Positions 37,098 through 45,942 of a stretch of DNA of 64,000 bases are shown in pieces. A program made the translations under genes and the position numbers. Each line of letters opens with the position of its first letter. Position 1 is the first letter of the stretch. The stretch comes from Mangrovicoccus algicola. Lineage in GTDB: Bacteria; Pseudomonadota; Alphaproteobacteria; Rhodobacterales; Rhodobacteraceae. The notes below the pieces were generated by a model. The model was not told where the DNA came from, did no database searches, and saw nothing but the letters and a program-made list of their open reading frames with translations. Location: the NCBI RefSeq assembly GCF_014903745.1, contig NZ_JACVXA010000006.1, positions 1 through 64,000 on the forward strand. Direction: 5' to 3'.

Positions 37098-37913
37098 TCA
37101 CAGATCCTGCGACAGCATCATCTGCCCCAGAGCCTGCCCCGTGGCGCGCGAGGTCTCGGCGAACATCTCGTCGAAGGCGGCGAAGAGCGCCGCGTTGAAC
37201 ACATGCCCGGCCTCGCTTTCGCTGAAGGCGATATAGGCCTCCATGTCGTCGGAGGCCAGCGGCGCATAGGCGAGCCCGGCGAAGGAATAGACCCAGTCGG
37301 TCGTGGCCTCGCGGATCTCGGGTTCCTGCGCCAGCGCATCTGCCAGCGGGTCCGGTGCCGCGCCGCCGCCCGCGCCCTCGTTCAGCCCCTGAAGGAAGGC
37401 GACGCTGGCATTCAGCGCCCCCACCACATTGGCATCGATCAGGCCGTTGACCTCGACGAAGCGTTCCAGCTGTCCGTAGAAGGGCGCCGCCCCGGAGCGC
37501 AGCGTCTCGACCCGTTCCAGGCTGGCCTCCTCCACGCCCTCCTCCAGAAGCGCGCGGCGGGCCGACAGCTCCAGCTCGACGATCCGTCCGCCCTGCTCGG
37601 ACCCGAAGAAGGCCTCCACCCGCCCGGCGACATCATCGGACAGCGCAGTCTCCAGGGACGCGCCCAGCCGGTCTTCCCAGCGGGCGGGATCGTTGATTCC
37701 CGCCACGATGCGCGCCCAGGCTGTTCCGCCGCGCCCGTCCAGCAGGTCGCGATCCAGCTCGGCGCCGTGGCGGCGGCTCTCCTCGGCCATGATTTCCAGC
37801 AATTCGCCGATGCGCACCGTCTCGAGGATCTTCTCGGCCCCCAGCGCGGACTGGGCCGCCGCCCCCAGGGGCAGCGCGGCGACAATGGCGGCGGCGAACA
37901 GGCGTGCGATCAT
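37098..37913 (-). CDS. DUF2059 domain-containing exported protein
   Basis: A 271-residue protein with a signal peptide (MIARLFAAAIVAALPLGAAAQ, cut after AAA). The body is helical. Two stretches match the DUF2059 pattern, ILETVRIGELLEIMAEESRRHG near the N-terminus and the C-terminal YIAFSESEAGHVFNAALFAAFDEMF. The family is periplasmic and of unknown function. The start at 37913 gives a proper signal peptide; the frame remains open upstream but would cross the tRNA-Ser gene. Confidence 0.75.
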   Translation of the reverse strand: MIARLFAAAIVAALPLGAAAQSALGAEKILETVRIGELLEIMAEESRRHGAELDRDLLDGRGGTAWARIVAGINDPARWEDRLGASLETALSDDVAGRVEAFFGSEQGGRIVELELSARRALLEEGVEEASLERVETLRSGAAPFYGQLERFVEVNGLIDANVVGALNASVAFLQGLNEGAGGGAAPDPLADALAQEPEIREATTDWVYSFAGLAYAPLASDDMEAYIAFSESEAGHVFNAALFAAFDEMFAETSRATGQALGQMMLSQDL

Positions 37914-38050
37914 GGCGGAACCCTCCGGAAGCTCTCGGAAAACATATGCCCGCCGACGACGTCGCGGCAAGAAGCGGGGCGGCGGAAATTTTCTGCGATT
38001 CCCCCCCTTGCAGGTCCCGCGGCCTTTCTTTAAGCAGCCGGAACCTGCGC

Positions 38051-38141
38051 GGAGAGGTGCCGGAGTGGTCGAACGGGGCGGATTCGAAATCCGTTGACCC
38101 TCTCTGAGGGTCCCAGGGTTCGAATCCCTGTCTCTCCGCCA
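38051..38141 (+). tRNA. tRNA-Ser (anticodon CGA)
   Basis: A 91-base class II tRNA with an encoded CCA. The acceptor stem is GGAGAGG with TCTCTCC (G7 pairs with U), the discriminator is G, the anticodon loop is TTCGAAA (anticodon CGA), the long variable arm is CCCTC-TCT-GAGGG, and the T arm is CAGGG-TTCGAAT-CCCTG. It reads UCG. Confidence 0.97.
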
Positions 38142-38316
38142 GTTACCCCCTTCGGACATTCCGCCGGAATGCCGATCCGGGGCATCCTCCTCAAGACCCT
38201 CCGCAGCGCATTATCCCGCCACGCCCGTGGCGATGCATGCCGATCCCTGACATCCGTCCCGGCCTTGCCCATGGACGCCACCCTCTCGCGGCGCCCGGGG
38301 CAGCGGGCGGAGTGGA

Positions 38317-39102
38317 TCAGCCGATCGCCGCGCGGTAGAGATGCCAGGTCGCATGTCCGAGCACCGGCAGCGCCACCAGCAACCCCAGGAAGGCCGGCAG
38401 CATCGCCAGGAACAGCATGGCCGTGACCAGCACCGCCCAGCCCAGCATGGTGCGCGGATTTTCCATCACCGCCCGAAGGCTGGTGATGGTCGCGGTGACG
38501 TAATCGACTTCGCGATCCAGAAGCATCGGCATGCCGAAGACGGTCAGCGAAAACAGCACCCCGGCCAGGCCCGCCCCCGCCGCCGAGCCGATGCCCAGCA
38601 GCATCAGCCCGCCGGGCGACAGGAAGACCTCCCAGCTGGTGAAGACATTGACCATGGTCATCCGCCCCATGAACAGCGCGAAGAGCATATGCGCCAGCAG
38701 GACCCAGAACAGGAAGATCCCCATGACCAGCACCGCCAGGGACGGGATCTGTCGCCCCGCCTCGCGGCGCATCACGCCCAGGATGCCCGACCAGTCCAGC
38801 GCCGCGCCGCGTTCCAGCCGACGGCTGACCTCGTAGAGCCCGACCGCCGCGAAGGGCCCGATCAGCGGAAAGCCCAGGGCCGCCAGGATCAGCCAGTAGC
38901 TCTGCCCGGTGGCGATGGTGATCCAGTACATGGCCAGCCCGCCCAGCGCGTAGACCCCGCCGAAGAACAGCCCGTAAACCGGCGCGGCGCGGAAATCCTG
39001 CCAGCCGCGCAGGAGGCTGCGGCGCAGGTCCTCGGCATCCAGCGCGCGCAGCCGCGGCGCGCCATGCGGCAGGGGGCGCGCCCCTGCATCCAGCTCTGTC
39101 AT
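38317..39102 (-). CDS. DUF2189 domain-containing membrane protein
   Basis: A 261-residue integral membrane protein with about six hydrophobic segments, for example [12 protein letters not shown]-like helices near residues 45-65, 72-90, 120-140, 155-180, 185-205 and 225-255. The N-terminal cytoplasmic part contains the DUF2189 pattern [13 protein letters not shown]. The function of the family is unknown. The neighbours, tRNA-Ser and rlmE, give no clear context. Confidence 0.8.
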   Translation of the reverse strand: MTELDAGARPLPHGAPRLRALDAEDLRRSLLRGWQDFRAAPVYGLFFGGVYALGGLAMYWITIATGQSYWLILAALGFPLIGPFAAVGLYEVSRRLERGAALDWSGILGVMRREAGRQIPSLAVLVMGIFLFWVLLAHMLFALFMGRMTMVNVFTSWEVFLSPGGLMLLGIGSAAGAGLAGVLFSLTVFGMPMLLDREVDYVTATITSLRAVMENPRTMLGWAVLVTAMLFLAMLPAFLGLLVALPVLGHATWHLYRAAIG

Positions 39103-39199
39103 GATGTCCTCCCCGTCATCGCGAACCGCGTGCCTTGACGCAGCGTCTGCGGGAATCGGGGAGGTTGTCAAATGCCGCCGCCCCGGCCGGGCCGCGGCG

Positions 39200-39931
39200 C
39201 TAGTCCTGCGCCCCGTCCGCGGCCCGGCCGCGGAAGCCGGTGGCGACGACGAACTTCTCGGAACTGTCGGAACGGCTGGCGGCCGGCTTGACATGCACCA
39301 CCTTGTCGAAGCGCTGCTTCAGCGTGGCCTGCAGCCCCTGCTCCGCCCCGCCGGCCAGCACCTTGGCGACGAAGGTGCCGCCCGGGGTGAGCACGTCGAA
39401 GGCCAGTTCGGCCGCCGCCTCGACCAGCGCGATGATGCGCAGGTGGTCGGTCTGCTTGTGGCCCGAACTGGCGGCGGCCATGTCCGACATCACCACATCC
39501 GCCTCGCCGCCGAGCCAGCCCTTGACCAGGTCGTCCGCGCCTTCGGACAGGAAATCCAGCTGGTGCAGCTCCGCCCCCGCGATCGGCTCCACCTCCTGCA
39601 GGTCGACGCCCAGGATGGTGCCGACGCGCTTGCCGGATTTCTCGCCGAGCGCGTTGATGCGCTGCACCGCCACCTGGCACCAGCCGCCCGGCGCGCAGCC
39701 CAGATCGACCACCCGCGCCCCGGGCACCAGGAAGCGGTACTTGTCGTCGATCTCGGAGATCTTGTAGGCCGCACGCCCGCGGAACCCCTCGCGCCGGGCG
39801 CGCTGGACATAGGGGTCGTTGAGCTGGCGCTCCAGCCAGAGGGTGGAGCTGAGCTTGCGCCCGCGCGCCGTCTTCACCTTGACGCGCAGGTCGCGCTGGC
39901 CGCGGCCGCTGCTTCCGGGTTTCTTCGCCAC
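39200..39931 (-). CDS. rlmE: 23S rRNA (uridine-2'-O-)-methyltransferase RlmE (FtsJ)
   Basis: A 243-residue RrmJ-fold methyltransferase that methylates U2552 of 23S rRNA late in 50S assembly. Motifs are [16 protein letters not shown], the SAM loop [15 protein letters not shown], the catalytic Asp in [18 protein letters not shown] and the lysine in [10 protein letters not shown] basic leader (about 30 residues) precedes the core. I take a GTG at 39931 because a GAAGGA site lies just upstream. It begins 10 bases after the ppx stop. Confidence 0.94.
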   Translation of the reverse strand: MAKKPGSSGRGQRDLRVKVKTARGRKLSSTLWLERQLNDPYVQRARREGFRGRAAYKISEIDDKYRFLVPGARVVDLGCAPGGWCQVAVQRINALGEKSGKRVGTILGVDLQEVEPIAGAELHQLDFLSEGADDLVKGWLGGEADVVMSDMAAASSGHKQTDHLRIIALVEAAAELAFDVLTPGGTFVAKVLAGGAEQGLQATLKQRFDKVVHVKPAASRSDSSEKFVVATGFRGRAADGAQD

Positions 39932-39941
39932 GTTGGGTCCT

Positions 39942-41075
39942 TCAGATCGTCTGTCCGGCCGCCAGGGCCGGTTTCGGCGTCGCCGGTTCCAGCACGCCAT
40001 CGGCGCGCATCTGCGCGTAAAGCAGCCCCTCGCGCAAGCCCCGATCCGCCGCCAGCAGGTGGTCGGTCGGCCAGGTCCGCAATAGCGCCTGCAGGATCGC
40101 GACCCCCGGCATGATCAGCGTGTGCCTGTCGCGCCCGATGCGCGGATCGCAGCGCCGCCCGGCAGGACCCAGCGACAGGTATTCGCGGATCACGCCGTTG
40201 ATCTGGTCCGAGGTCATGTCCAGCCCGTCGACCAGCCCGCGGTCATAGCGTTTCAGCCCCAGGAAGGAGGCGGCGACGGTGGTGATCGTGCCGGAGGTGC
40301 CGACGATCTGGAACCCCTTGCGGTCATGGTCGCGGCCATAGGGCAGGAAATCCGAAAGATGTTCCTCGAAATGGCAGGACATCAGCGCGAAACAGCCGCA
40401 ATCATCCTCCACGTCGATGAACTGGTCGCGCAGCGTCGCCACGCCCAGCGGCACGGAAATCCAGTCGACCACCCGCACCTGCCCGGTATCGCCGGTCAGC
40501 GACCCCCCATGCATGTCGAGGATCGCCTCGCGGCGGCGCACCGGCGCCACATCCGAAAGGTCGAGCCAGACAAGCTCCGTCGAGCCGCCGCCGATATCGA
40601 CCACGAGCAGCTGCTCGGTCTCGGGCTTGACCAGCGGCGCACAGGAGATGACCGCCAGGCGCGCCTCCTCCTCGGCCGAGATCACGTCGATGGACAGCCC
40701 GGTCTCGCGGCGGACGGCCTCTATGAAAGCCTTGGAATTGCTGGCGCGCCGACAGGCCTCGGTCGCGACCAGCCGCATCCGGCGGACATTGTGCTGGGCC
40801 AGCTTGCGGCGGCAGATGCGCAGGGCGTTGATCGTGCGCTGGATGGCGGGCCGCGACAGGCGCCCCGACCCTTCCAGCCCGACCCCCAGCTGCACCGCCT
40901 TGGAGAAGCTGTCGATCACGTCGAGCGTCCCGGAGCGCGGCTGGGCCAGAAGCATGCGGCAACTGTTGGTCCCCAGGTCGAGCGCCGCATAGACCTCGTC
41001 CGGGTTTGCATGGGGAACCGGCGGCGCAGCAGTCCTGCGCGCCAGGCCGGATACCCCGGTGGTCTTGGGCGGCAT
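39942..41075 (-). CDS. ppx: Ppx/GppA family exopolyphosphatase
   Basis: A 377-residue ASKHA-fold phosphatase of the Ppx/GppA family, which cleaves polyphosphate or pppGpp. The first phosphate loop is [16 protein letters not shown] and the second is [24 protein letters not shown] and SAEEEARLA are also conserved. Only the two N-terminal domains are present, so it is the short form (E. coli Ppx has about 510 residues). GGAGG lies 5 bases before the ATG at 41075; the frame also permits starts at 41078 and a GTG at 41093. It is probably co-transcribed with rlmE. Confidence 0.88.
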   Translation of the reverse strand: MPPKTTGVSGLARRTAAPPVPHANPDEVYAALDLGTNSCRMLLAQPRSGTLDVIDSFSKAVQLGVGLEGSGRLSRPAIQRTINALRICRRKLAQHNVRRMRLVATEACRRASNSKAFIEAVRRETGLSIDVISAEEEARLAVISCAPLVKPETEQLLVVDIGGGSTELVWLDLSDVAPVRRREAILDMHGGSLTGDTGQVRVVDWISVPLGVATLRDQFIDVEDDCGCFALMSCHFEEHLSDFLPYGRDHDRKGFQIVGTSGTITTVAASFLGLKRYDRGLVDGLDMTSDQINGVIREYLSLGPAGRRCDPRIGRDRHTLIMPGVAILQALLRTWPTDHLLAADRGLREGLLYAQMRADGVLEPATPKPALAAGQTI

Positions 41076-41414
41076 CATTGCCTCCGATGTCACAGGTTGG
41101 TCACGAATCTAGCCACCAAAGGCCCACGTTGCAAGCGCGCAACGGGTCAACTGTCGCGTTATCGGCTGTATTCGCTTTGCAAATGCCGCCCCCTCGACCA
41201 TGCCGCGTGCCGGGACAGCCCCGGGGACCGTCCCCCGCCGCGGCCCGCGGCGTCGGACCTCCGCGCCCGGGATCCGGCCATGCGCCCCGGGGCCATCCGC
41301 AGCGGCACCGCGAAACCGCAGGGCGCATCGCCAGCATTCGGCAGGATCGCCGCGGCGCGCCCGGCCCCGGCCGTCGAAAGGCCGCGACATGCGGCCGGGC
41401 CACCCGGCCGGGGG
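41076..41414. other. Intergenic region between clcA and ppx
   Basis: This 339-base stretch separates two leftward genes. It contains a GC-rich hairpin past the clcA stop (CGGCCGGG with CCCGGCCG, about 41392-41411) without a T-tract, and AT-richer sequence at 41155-41185, where the ppx promoter is expected. No gene or RNA is visible. Confidence 0.4.
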
Positions 41415-43178
41415 TCAGGAATGTTCCTCGGCCGCGGTCGCGGCGAGGGCGCGCGAATAGGCCTTCAGCGCGTCGAGGTGATGCAGCGCACCGACGATCT
41501 CGGGCTCGCCCGCGCCATCGGCGCGGATCACCGGCAGGATCGCGGTATCGCCCTGGTCGAATAGCGGCATGGCGCGGTGCAGCGTCTCGGACTGGTCGAT
41601 GGCGATGCCCGCCCCCAGAAGCTCTTCCAGCGCGGCGCGGGGGGCGGCCGTGGGACTTTCGATCGGCCGCATCACCGCCGAGACCCGGAACATTGCCAGG
41701 ATGTAGCGCTGCGGCCCGTCCGCCAGGCTGATCCCGCGCCGCTCCAGCTGGGTCAGGAAGAAGGACCGCGCCACCATGCGGCTGGCCAGCGCCGAGGACA
41801 GCGACACCGATGTCATCACGGCGATCCCCACCTGCCAATCGCCGGTCAGTTCGAAGACGATCAGCGTGGTGGAGATCGGCGCGCCCAGAACCGCCGCCGC
41901 CACCGCCCCCGTGCCCGCCAGCGCATAGACCCCCTCGCTGCCCGAGATGTCGGGAAAGACCGCGGTGGCGATATGGCCGAAGGCCAGCCCGGTCAGCGCC
42001 CCCATCATCAGCGAGGGCGAGAAGACGCCGCCGCCCATCCGCCCCGCGAAAGTGACCGAGACCGCCGCCGCCTTGACCAGCGCGAAGACCACCGCCGCGC
42101 CCAGTGTCAGCTGTCCGGTCAGGGCCGCCGCCGTGGTTTCGTAGCCCACCCCGATCACATGCGGGAACCAGATCGCCATCAGGCCCAGCATCGCCCCGGA
42201 CACGCCCGGACGCAGCCAGCGCGGCATGCCCGTGGCCCCCTGCACGCGCCCGGCGACCTCTTCCGCAAAGAAGATCGAGCGCATCAGCACCACCGCCACC
42301 AGCCCGCAGACCAGCCCCAGCAGCAGGAAGGCCGGCAATTCCTCGTAGAAGTTCAGCGCGCCGGGCTCGGGCAGGCGGAATTCCGTGACATTGCCGTATT
42401 CCAGCCGGTTGACCACCGTCCCCGCGACCGAGGCAATGGCGATCGGGGCGAAGGCATGGACCGCGAAATGGCGCAGCACCACCTCCAGCGCGAAGAGCGC
42501 CCCGGCGATCGGCGCGTTGAAACTGGCCGAGACCGCCGCCGCGACCGCGCAGCCCAGAAGGTCGCGCCCGGTCATGCCGTCGGCGCGCAGCCGCCGCGAC
42601 ACCCAGGAGGAGATCGTTCCCGCCAGATGGACCACCGGCCCCTCGCGCCCGGTGGAGCCGCCGGTGGACAGCGTGACCAGCGAAGCGGCCGCCGAGGCCA
42701 GACCCTCGCGCATCTCCACCCGGCCTTCCTTCAGGGCCGCGCCCTCGATCACATCCGCCACCGAGCGGACCCGCCCGTCCGGCGTGAACCGGTGCAGGAT
42801 CTGCCCGACGATCAGCCCGCCGATGACCGGCACGGCCAGCAGCCAGTACCAGGGCAGGGTCTCGGCGATGCTGTGCAGATGGACGTCATGGGTGGTGTAG
42901 ACGAGGATCTGCAGCTGCTCGATCCCCTTGCGGAAGGCCAGCGTGACCATCCCCGAGGCGATGCCGACGAGAAGAGCGATGAACCAGAACTGCACGCGGT
43001 CCGGACCGCGGCGGCGCAGCACCTGCCAGCCCTCGCGGCAGGCGCCCCCCGCCTCTTCCAGCTGATCGCGCAGGAACCCGCGCTGCCCCGCCAAAGCCTC
43101 TCCTCCCGGTCCGGTGATCTCCGGATGGAGGGGACCAGAGCGGACACGCCGTGTAAAGGGACGGGTCTGTCGCATCAT
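41415..43178 (-). CDS. ClC family chloride channel/transporter with CBS-like C-terminus
   Basis: A 587-residue membrane protein. About 11-12 hydrophobic helices follow a 75-residue cytoplasmic N-terminus. Signature motifs of the selectivity filter are GSTGREGPVVH (with the gating Glu in GREGP) and GGVFSPSLMMGA (GxFxP). The C-terminal 110 residues form a CBS-like regulatory part (VSAVMRPIESP; LPVIRADG). An H+/Cl- exchange or Cl- channel mode cannot be decided from the sequence alone. The ATG at 43178 has a GGAAG site 8 bases upstream; a longer frame to 43235 is less likely. Confidence 0.9.
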   Translation of the reverse strand: MMRQTRPFTRRVRSGPLHPEITGPGGEALAGQRGFLRDQLEEAGGACREGWQVLRRRGPDRVQFWFIALLVGIASGMVTLAFRKGIEQLQILVYTTHDVHLHSIAETLPWYWLLAVPVIGGLIVGQILHRFTPDGRVRSVADVIEGAALKEGRVEMREGLASAAASLVTLSTGGSTGREGPVVHLAGTISSWVSRRLRADGMTGRDLLGCAVAAAVSASFNAPIAGALFALEVVLRHFAVHAFAPIAIASVAGTVVNRLEYGNVTEFRLPEPGALNFYEELPAFLLLGLVCGLVAVVLMRSIFFAEEVAGRVQGATGMPRWLRPGVSGAMLGLMAIWFPHVIGVGYETTAAALTGQLTLGAAVVFALVKAAAVSVTFAGRMGGGVFSPSLMMGALTGLAFGHIATAVFPDISGSEGVYALAGTGAVAAAVLGAPISTTLIVFELTGDWQVGIAVMTSVSLSSALASRMVARSFFLTQLERRGISLADGPQRYILAMFRVSAVMRPIESPTAAPRAALEELLGAGIAIDQSETLHRAMPLFDQGDTAILPVIRADGAGEPEIVGALHHLDALKAYSRALAATAAEEHS

Positions 43179-43448
43179 CCGCGCGCTTCCCCGGTGCGGA
43201 ACCGCCTGATCGGGTTGATGAATCGGGCCACCCATGCGATTCGGGACGACATGGCCCTTGCTTCTCTCGCGACAAGTGGGAATGACGCAACGTCAATGCA
43301 GATGCGGGATTTTCGGCGAAGTGTCGCTTTTTGACCAAATGCAAGCTTTTTTGGATGACCGGTTGCGGCACCCGATGTAAGGTGGCCACATAAGCAGAGC
43401 AGTCGCGGTACGAAAAGTCCGCAGGACAACAGACAGGCAGACAGAGAT

Positions 43449-44987
43449 ATGACCCTTAATCTCGTGATGCCCGACCAGGACGAGCTGAAGCCGAAGATCA
43501 CGGTTTTCGGCGTCGGTGGGGCTGGCGGCAACGCCGTCAACAACATGATCGAAAAGCAGCTTGAAGGCGTGGAATTCGTGGTCGCGAATACCGATGCCCA
43601 GGCGCTGTCGCAAAGCAAGTCCGTGGCCCGGGTCCAGATGGGCGTCCGCGTGACCGAGGGACTTGGCGCCGGTGCGCGGCCCGCCGTGGGGGCGGCGGCC
43701 GCGGAGGAGACGATCGAGGAGATCGTCGATCACCTGGTCGGCAGCCACATGTGCTTCATCACCGCGGGGATGGGCGGCGGCACCGGCACCGGCGCCGCGC
43801 CGATCATCGCGCAGGCCGCGCGCGAGCTGGGGGTCCTGACCGTGGGCGTGGTCACGAAGCCCTTCCAGTTCGAGGGCTCCAAGCGGATGCGCAAGGCCGA
43901 GGAGGGCGTCGAGGCGCTCCAGAAGGTCGTCGACACGCTGATCATCATCCCCAACCAGAACCTGTTCCGCCTGGCCAACGAGAAGACCACCTTCACGGAA
44001 GCGTTCTCGCTGGCGGATGACGTGCTGTACCAGGGCGTGAAGGGCGTCACCGACCTGATGGTGCGCCCGGGCCTGATCAACCTCGACTTCGCCGATGTCC
44101 GCGCCGTCATGGACGAGATGGGCAAGGCGATGATGGGCACCGGCGAGGCCTCGGGCGAGGATCGCGCGATCCAGGCGGCCGAGAAGGCGATTGCCAACCC
44201 GCTCCTGGACGAGATCAGCCTCAAGGGCGCGAAGGGCGTGCTGATCAACATCACCGGCGGCGCCGACATGACGCTGTTCGAACTCGACGAGGCGGCCAAC
44301 CGCATCCGCGAGGAAGTCGATGCCGATGCCAACATCATCGTCGGCTCGACGCTGGATGACACGCTGGACGGCGCGATGCGCGTTTCGGTCGTGGCGACCG
44401 GCATCGACGCGGTCGCCAAGACCGAGGAAGTCCCGACCCCGCGCCGCCGCCTGGCGGAGCCGCTGACCCAGCAGGTCTCGGTGGAGCAGGAGGGCGAGGC
44501 CGCCGCGCTTGACCAGCCCGTGCCGGCCGTCGCCGCCGACACGGCCCGCGAGGAACCGACCCTGTTCCAGGACCTGGACCCGCAGGTTCCGGCCGCCCAG
44601 GCCGAGGATGATGACGGGCTGCCGCCGCCCGCATACGATCCCGAACGTGCCATGGCGGCGCCGGTGCCGCCGCAGGCCCCGGCCGCCACCCGACCTGCAG
44701 GGGCCGGAACGCCGACCCCCGAGGCGCTGGCGCGGCTGCAGGCCGCCGTGCGCAAGGACCCGGCCGCCGCGCAATCCCGTCCCGCCGCGCCCCAGGCCCC
44801 GCAGGCCGACAAGTCGCGCTTCGGCATCAACTCGCTGATCAACCGCATGACCGGCCATTCCGGCGCGGATCACGGACGCCCGGCCGCGGCCGCAGGCAAC
44901 CGCCAGGTCCAGGAAGAAGCGGTCGAAACCGACGAGGAAGCCGACCGGATCGAGATCCCGGCCTTCCTGCGCCGCCAGGCCAACTGA
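43449..44987 (+). CDS. ftsZ: Cell division protein FtsZ
   Basis: A 512-residue tubulin-like GTPase that forms the Z-ring. The GTP signature [10 protein letters not shown] covers residues 109-118, the first loop is [13 protein letters not shown] (21-33), and the T7 catalytic loop contains NLDFADV (211-217). The polymerising core ends near residue 320. A 170-residue Pro/Ala-rich linker and the conserved C-terminal peptide [10 protein letters not shown], which binds FtsA and ZipA-like partners, follow. Both neighbours are unrelated (a ClC channel and a VPLPA-CTERM protein), so this copy lies outside the usual ftsQ-ftsA-ftsZ-lpxC order. I see no sign of a pseudogene. Confidence 0.96.
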   Translation: MTLNLVMPDQDELKPKITVFGVGGAGGNAVNNMIEKQLEGVEFVVANTDAQALSQSKSVARVQMGVRVTEGLGAGARPAVGAAAAEETIEEIVDHLVGSHMCFITAGMGGGTGTGAAPIIAQAARELGVLTVGVVTKPFQFEGSKRMRKAEEGVEALQKVVDTLIIIPNQNLFRLANEKTTFTEAFSLADDVLYQGVKGVTDLMVRPGLINLDFADVRAVMDEMGKAMMGTGEASGEDRAIQAAEKAIANPLLDEISLKGAKGVLINITGGADMTLFELDEAANRIREEVDADANIIVGSTLDDTLDGAMRVSVVATGIDAVAKTEEVPTPRRRLAEPLTQQVSVEQEGEAAALDQPVPAVAADTAREEPTLFQDLDPQVPAAQAEDDDGLPPPAYDPERAMAAPVPPQAPAATRPAGAGTPTPEALARLQAAVRKDPAAAQSRPAAPQAPQADKSRFGINSLINRMTGHSGADHGRPAAAAGNRQVQEEAVETDEEADRIEIPAFLRRQAN

Positions 44988-45012
44988 GCCCCGGCGGATC
45001 GGAACGGACAGC

Positions 45013-45047
45013 AAGGGGTCGGCCGCAGGGTCGGCCCCTTTCCTTTT
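45013..45047 (+). terminator. Terminator of ftsZ
   Basis: AAGGGGTCGGCC pairs with GGTCGGCCCCTT (two G-U pairs) around a four-base loop, followed by TCCTTTT. It begins 26 bases after the ftsZ stop. Confidence 0.75.
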
Positions 45048-45084
45048 GCCCCGGCCCCGGCGCGATGCGCCCGGCCGCAACGCG

Positions 45085-45112
45085 AAACGGCCGGGCGATT
45101 GCCCGGCCGTTT
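45085..45112 (-). terminator. Bidirectional hairpin between ftsZ and the VPLPA-CTERM gene
   Basis: AAACGGCCGGGC pairs perfectly with GCCCGGCCGTTT around GATT. Because the arms begin with AAA and end with TTT it can act on both strands. It lies 38 bases past the stop of the leftward VPLPA-CTERM gene and backs up the ftsZ terminator. Confidence 0.7.
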
Positions 45113-45149
45113 GCAGTTTCAAGGATGTGACCGCCGGGCGGCCCCGGCC

Positions 45150-45725
45150 TCAGGCGCGGCGACGCGCCAGCGCGCCGATCCCGGCCAGGCCGCCCAGCAG
45201 CAGCATGGCGGAAGCGGGCAGCGGAACGGGCGACGGCTGGATCGAGACATCATAGCTGAAGCTGTTGGTCGCCGCGTTTTCCCATTCCAGGATGACGTAG
45301 AACAGCCCCGAGGTCAGATCGGTCGACAGATCCAGGTATTGCAGCGTGCCTGCCGGGGTCGTCAGCATGGTGCTTTCGGCCTTGGCGTCATCGGCGCTGA
45401 TGGTGGCATCCTCCGAGATATAGGCCGTGATCGCGCCGTAAAGCGCCGTCTCGGAGAAGTTGAGCGTCAGGTTGACGTTCTGCCCGCTGCTGGCCGGATC
45501 ATAGTTGAACCCCAGCACGGCGCTGGTATCGCCCCCGGCCTTCTGGGTCCGCACATCGACGGAGGCAATGTCGCCCGGCGCCAGAAGCGTGCCGTAGACA
45601 TCGCCGTCGGCGATGGAGGATTCGTAGACCGGCGACTGTACATCGAAGACGGTGGCCGCGCCGGCAGCGCCGGCGGAGAGGCCGAGAGCGGCTGCGAGGG
45701 GTACGAGGGCGCGTGAAAAAGTCAT
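45150..45725 (-). CDS. VPLPA-CTERM sorting domain-containing exported protein
   Basis: A 191-residue secreted protein. A Sec signal peptide (residues 1-23, ending AGAA before TVFDVQ) is followed by a beta-rich domain of about 140 residues (TSAVLGFNYDPASSGQNVNLT). The C-terminal sorting tail consists of VPLPA (with the processing site), a hydrophobic helix LLLGGLAGIGAL and the basic end ARRRA. Such tails are cut by a VPLPA-specific exosortase and the proteins are released or displayed with exopolysaccharide. No exosortase gene is in this window. A GGAG site precedes the ATG. The upstream DNA is unusually AT-rich and holds two inverted repeats, which suggests regulated expression. Confidence 0.85.
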   Translation of the reverse strand: MTFSRALVPLAAALGLSAGAAGAATVFDVQSPVYESSIADGDVYGTLLAPGDIASVDVRTQKAGGDTSAVLGFNYDPASSGQNVNLTLNFSETALYGAITAYISEDATISADDAKAESTMLTTPAGTLQYLDLSTDLTSGLFYVILEWENAATNSFSYDVSIQPSPVPLPASAMLLLGGLAGIGALARRRA

Positions 45726-45749
45726 GACTTGAACTCCAAAAAGGTCTGC

Positions 45750-45767
45750 TGGCGATAAATGTCGCCA
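45750..45767. repeat. Inverted repeat TGGCGA-N6-TCGCCA upstream of the VPLPA-CTERM gene
   Basis: TGGCGA (45750-45755) and TCGCCA (45762-45767) flank taaatg, 25 bases before the start codon. This can be an operator or a small hairpin in the leader of the message. A GG-N11-GC arrangement in the same place resembles a sigma-54-type promoter but has the wrong spacing. Confidence 0.45.
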
Positions 45768-45847
45768 AACCACCCTATAGATCAAAGTTACTTTTACTTC
45801 ATAGTTAATAAGTGAGGTAATTCCGGGACTTACCCGCCCGGATACAT

Positions 45848-45873
45848 GGCCCATATCCCTAAGGATATGGGCC
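45848..45873. repeat. Perfect 11-bp inverted repeat between scpA and the VPLPA-CTERM gene
   Basis: GGCCCATATCC and GGATATGGGCC flank the loop CTAA, giving a 26-base hairpin with no mismatch. It lies 70 bases past the scpA stop and 123 bases before the VPLPA-CTERM start, both on the minus strand. No T-tract follows on either strand, so it is not a standard intrinsic terminator. It may be an operator, an RNA-stabilising hairpin or a factor-dependent end of the scpA message. Confidence 0.6.
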
Positions 45874-45942
45874 GCGGCACCGCCTTTGCGCGCGGGCGCC
45901 TCCACCGCCGCGATCGGGTCCGTCCGGTCGCCTCTGCCGGGA

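Noticed and set aside
41176-41183. A perfect TTTGCAAA box, as used by ScfR/PccR regulators
   Set aside because: It is a single copy in the ppx upstream region with no second box at a suitable distance and no link to acyl-CoA metabolism, so chance is likely.
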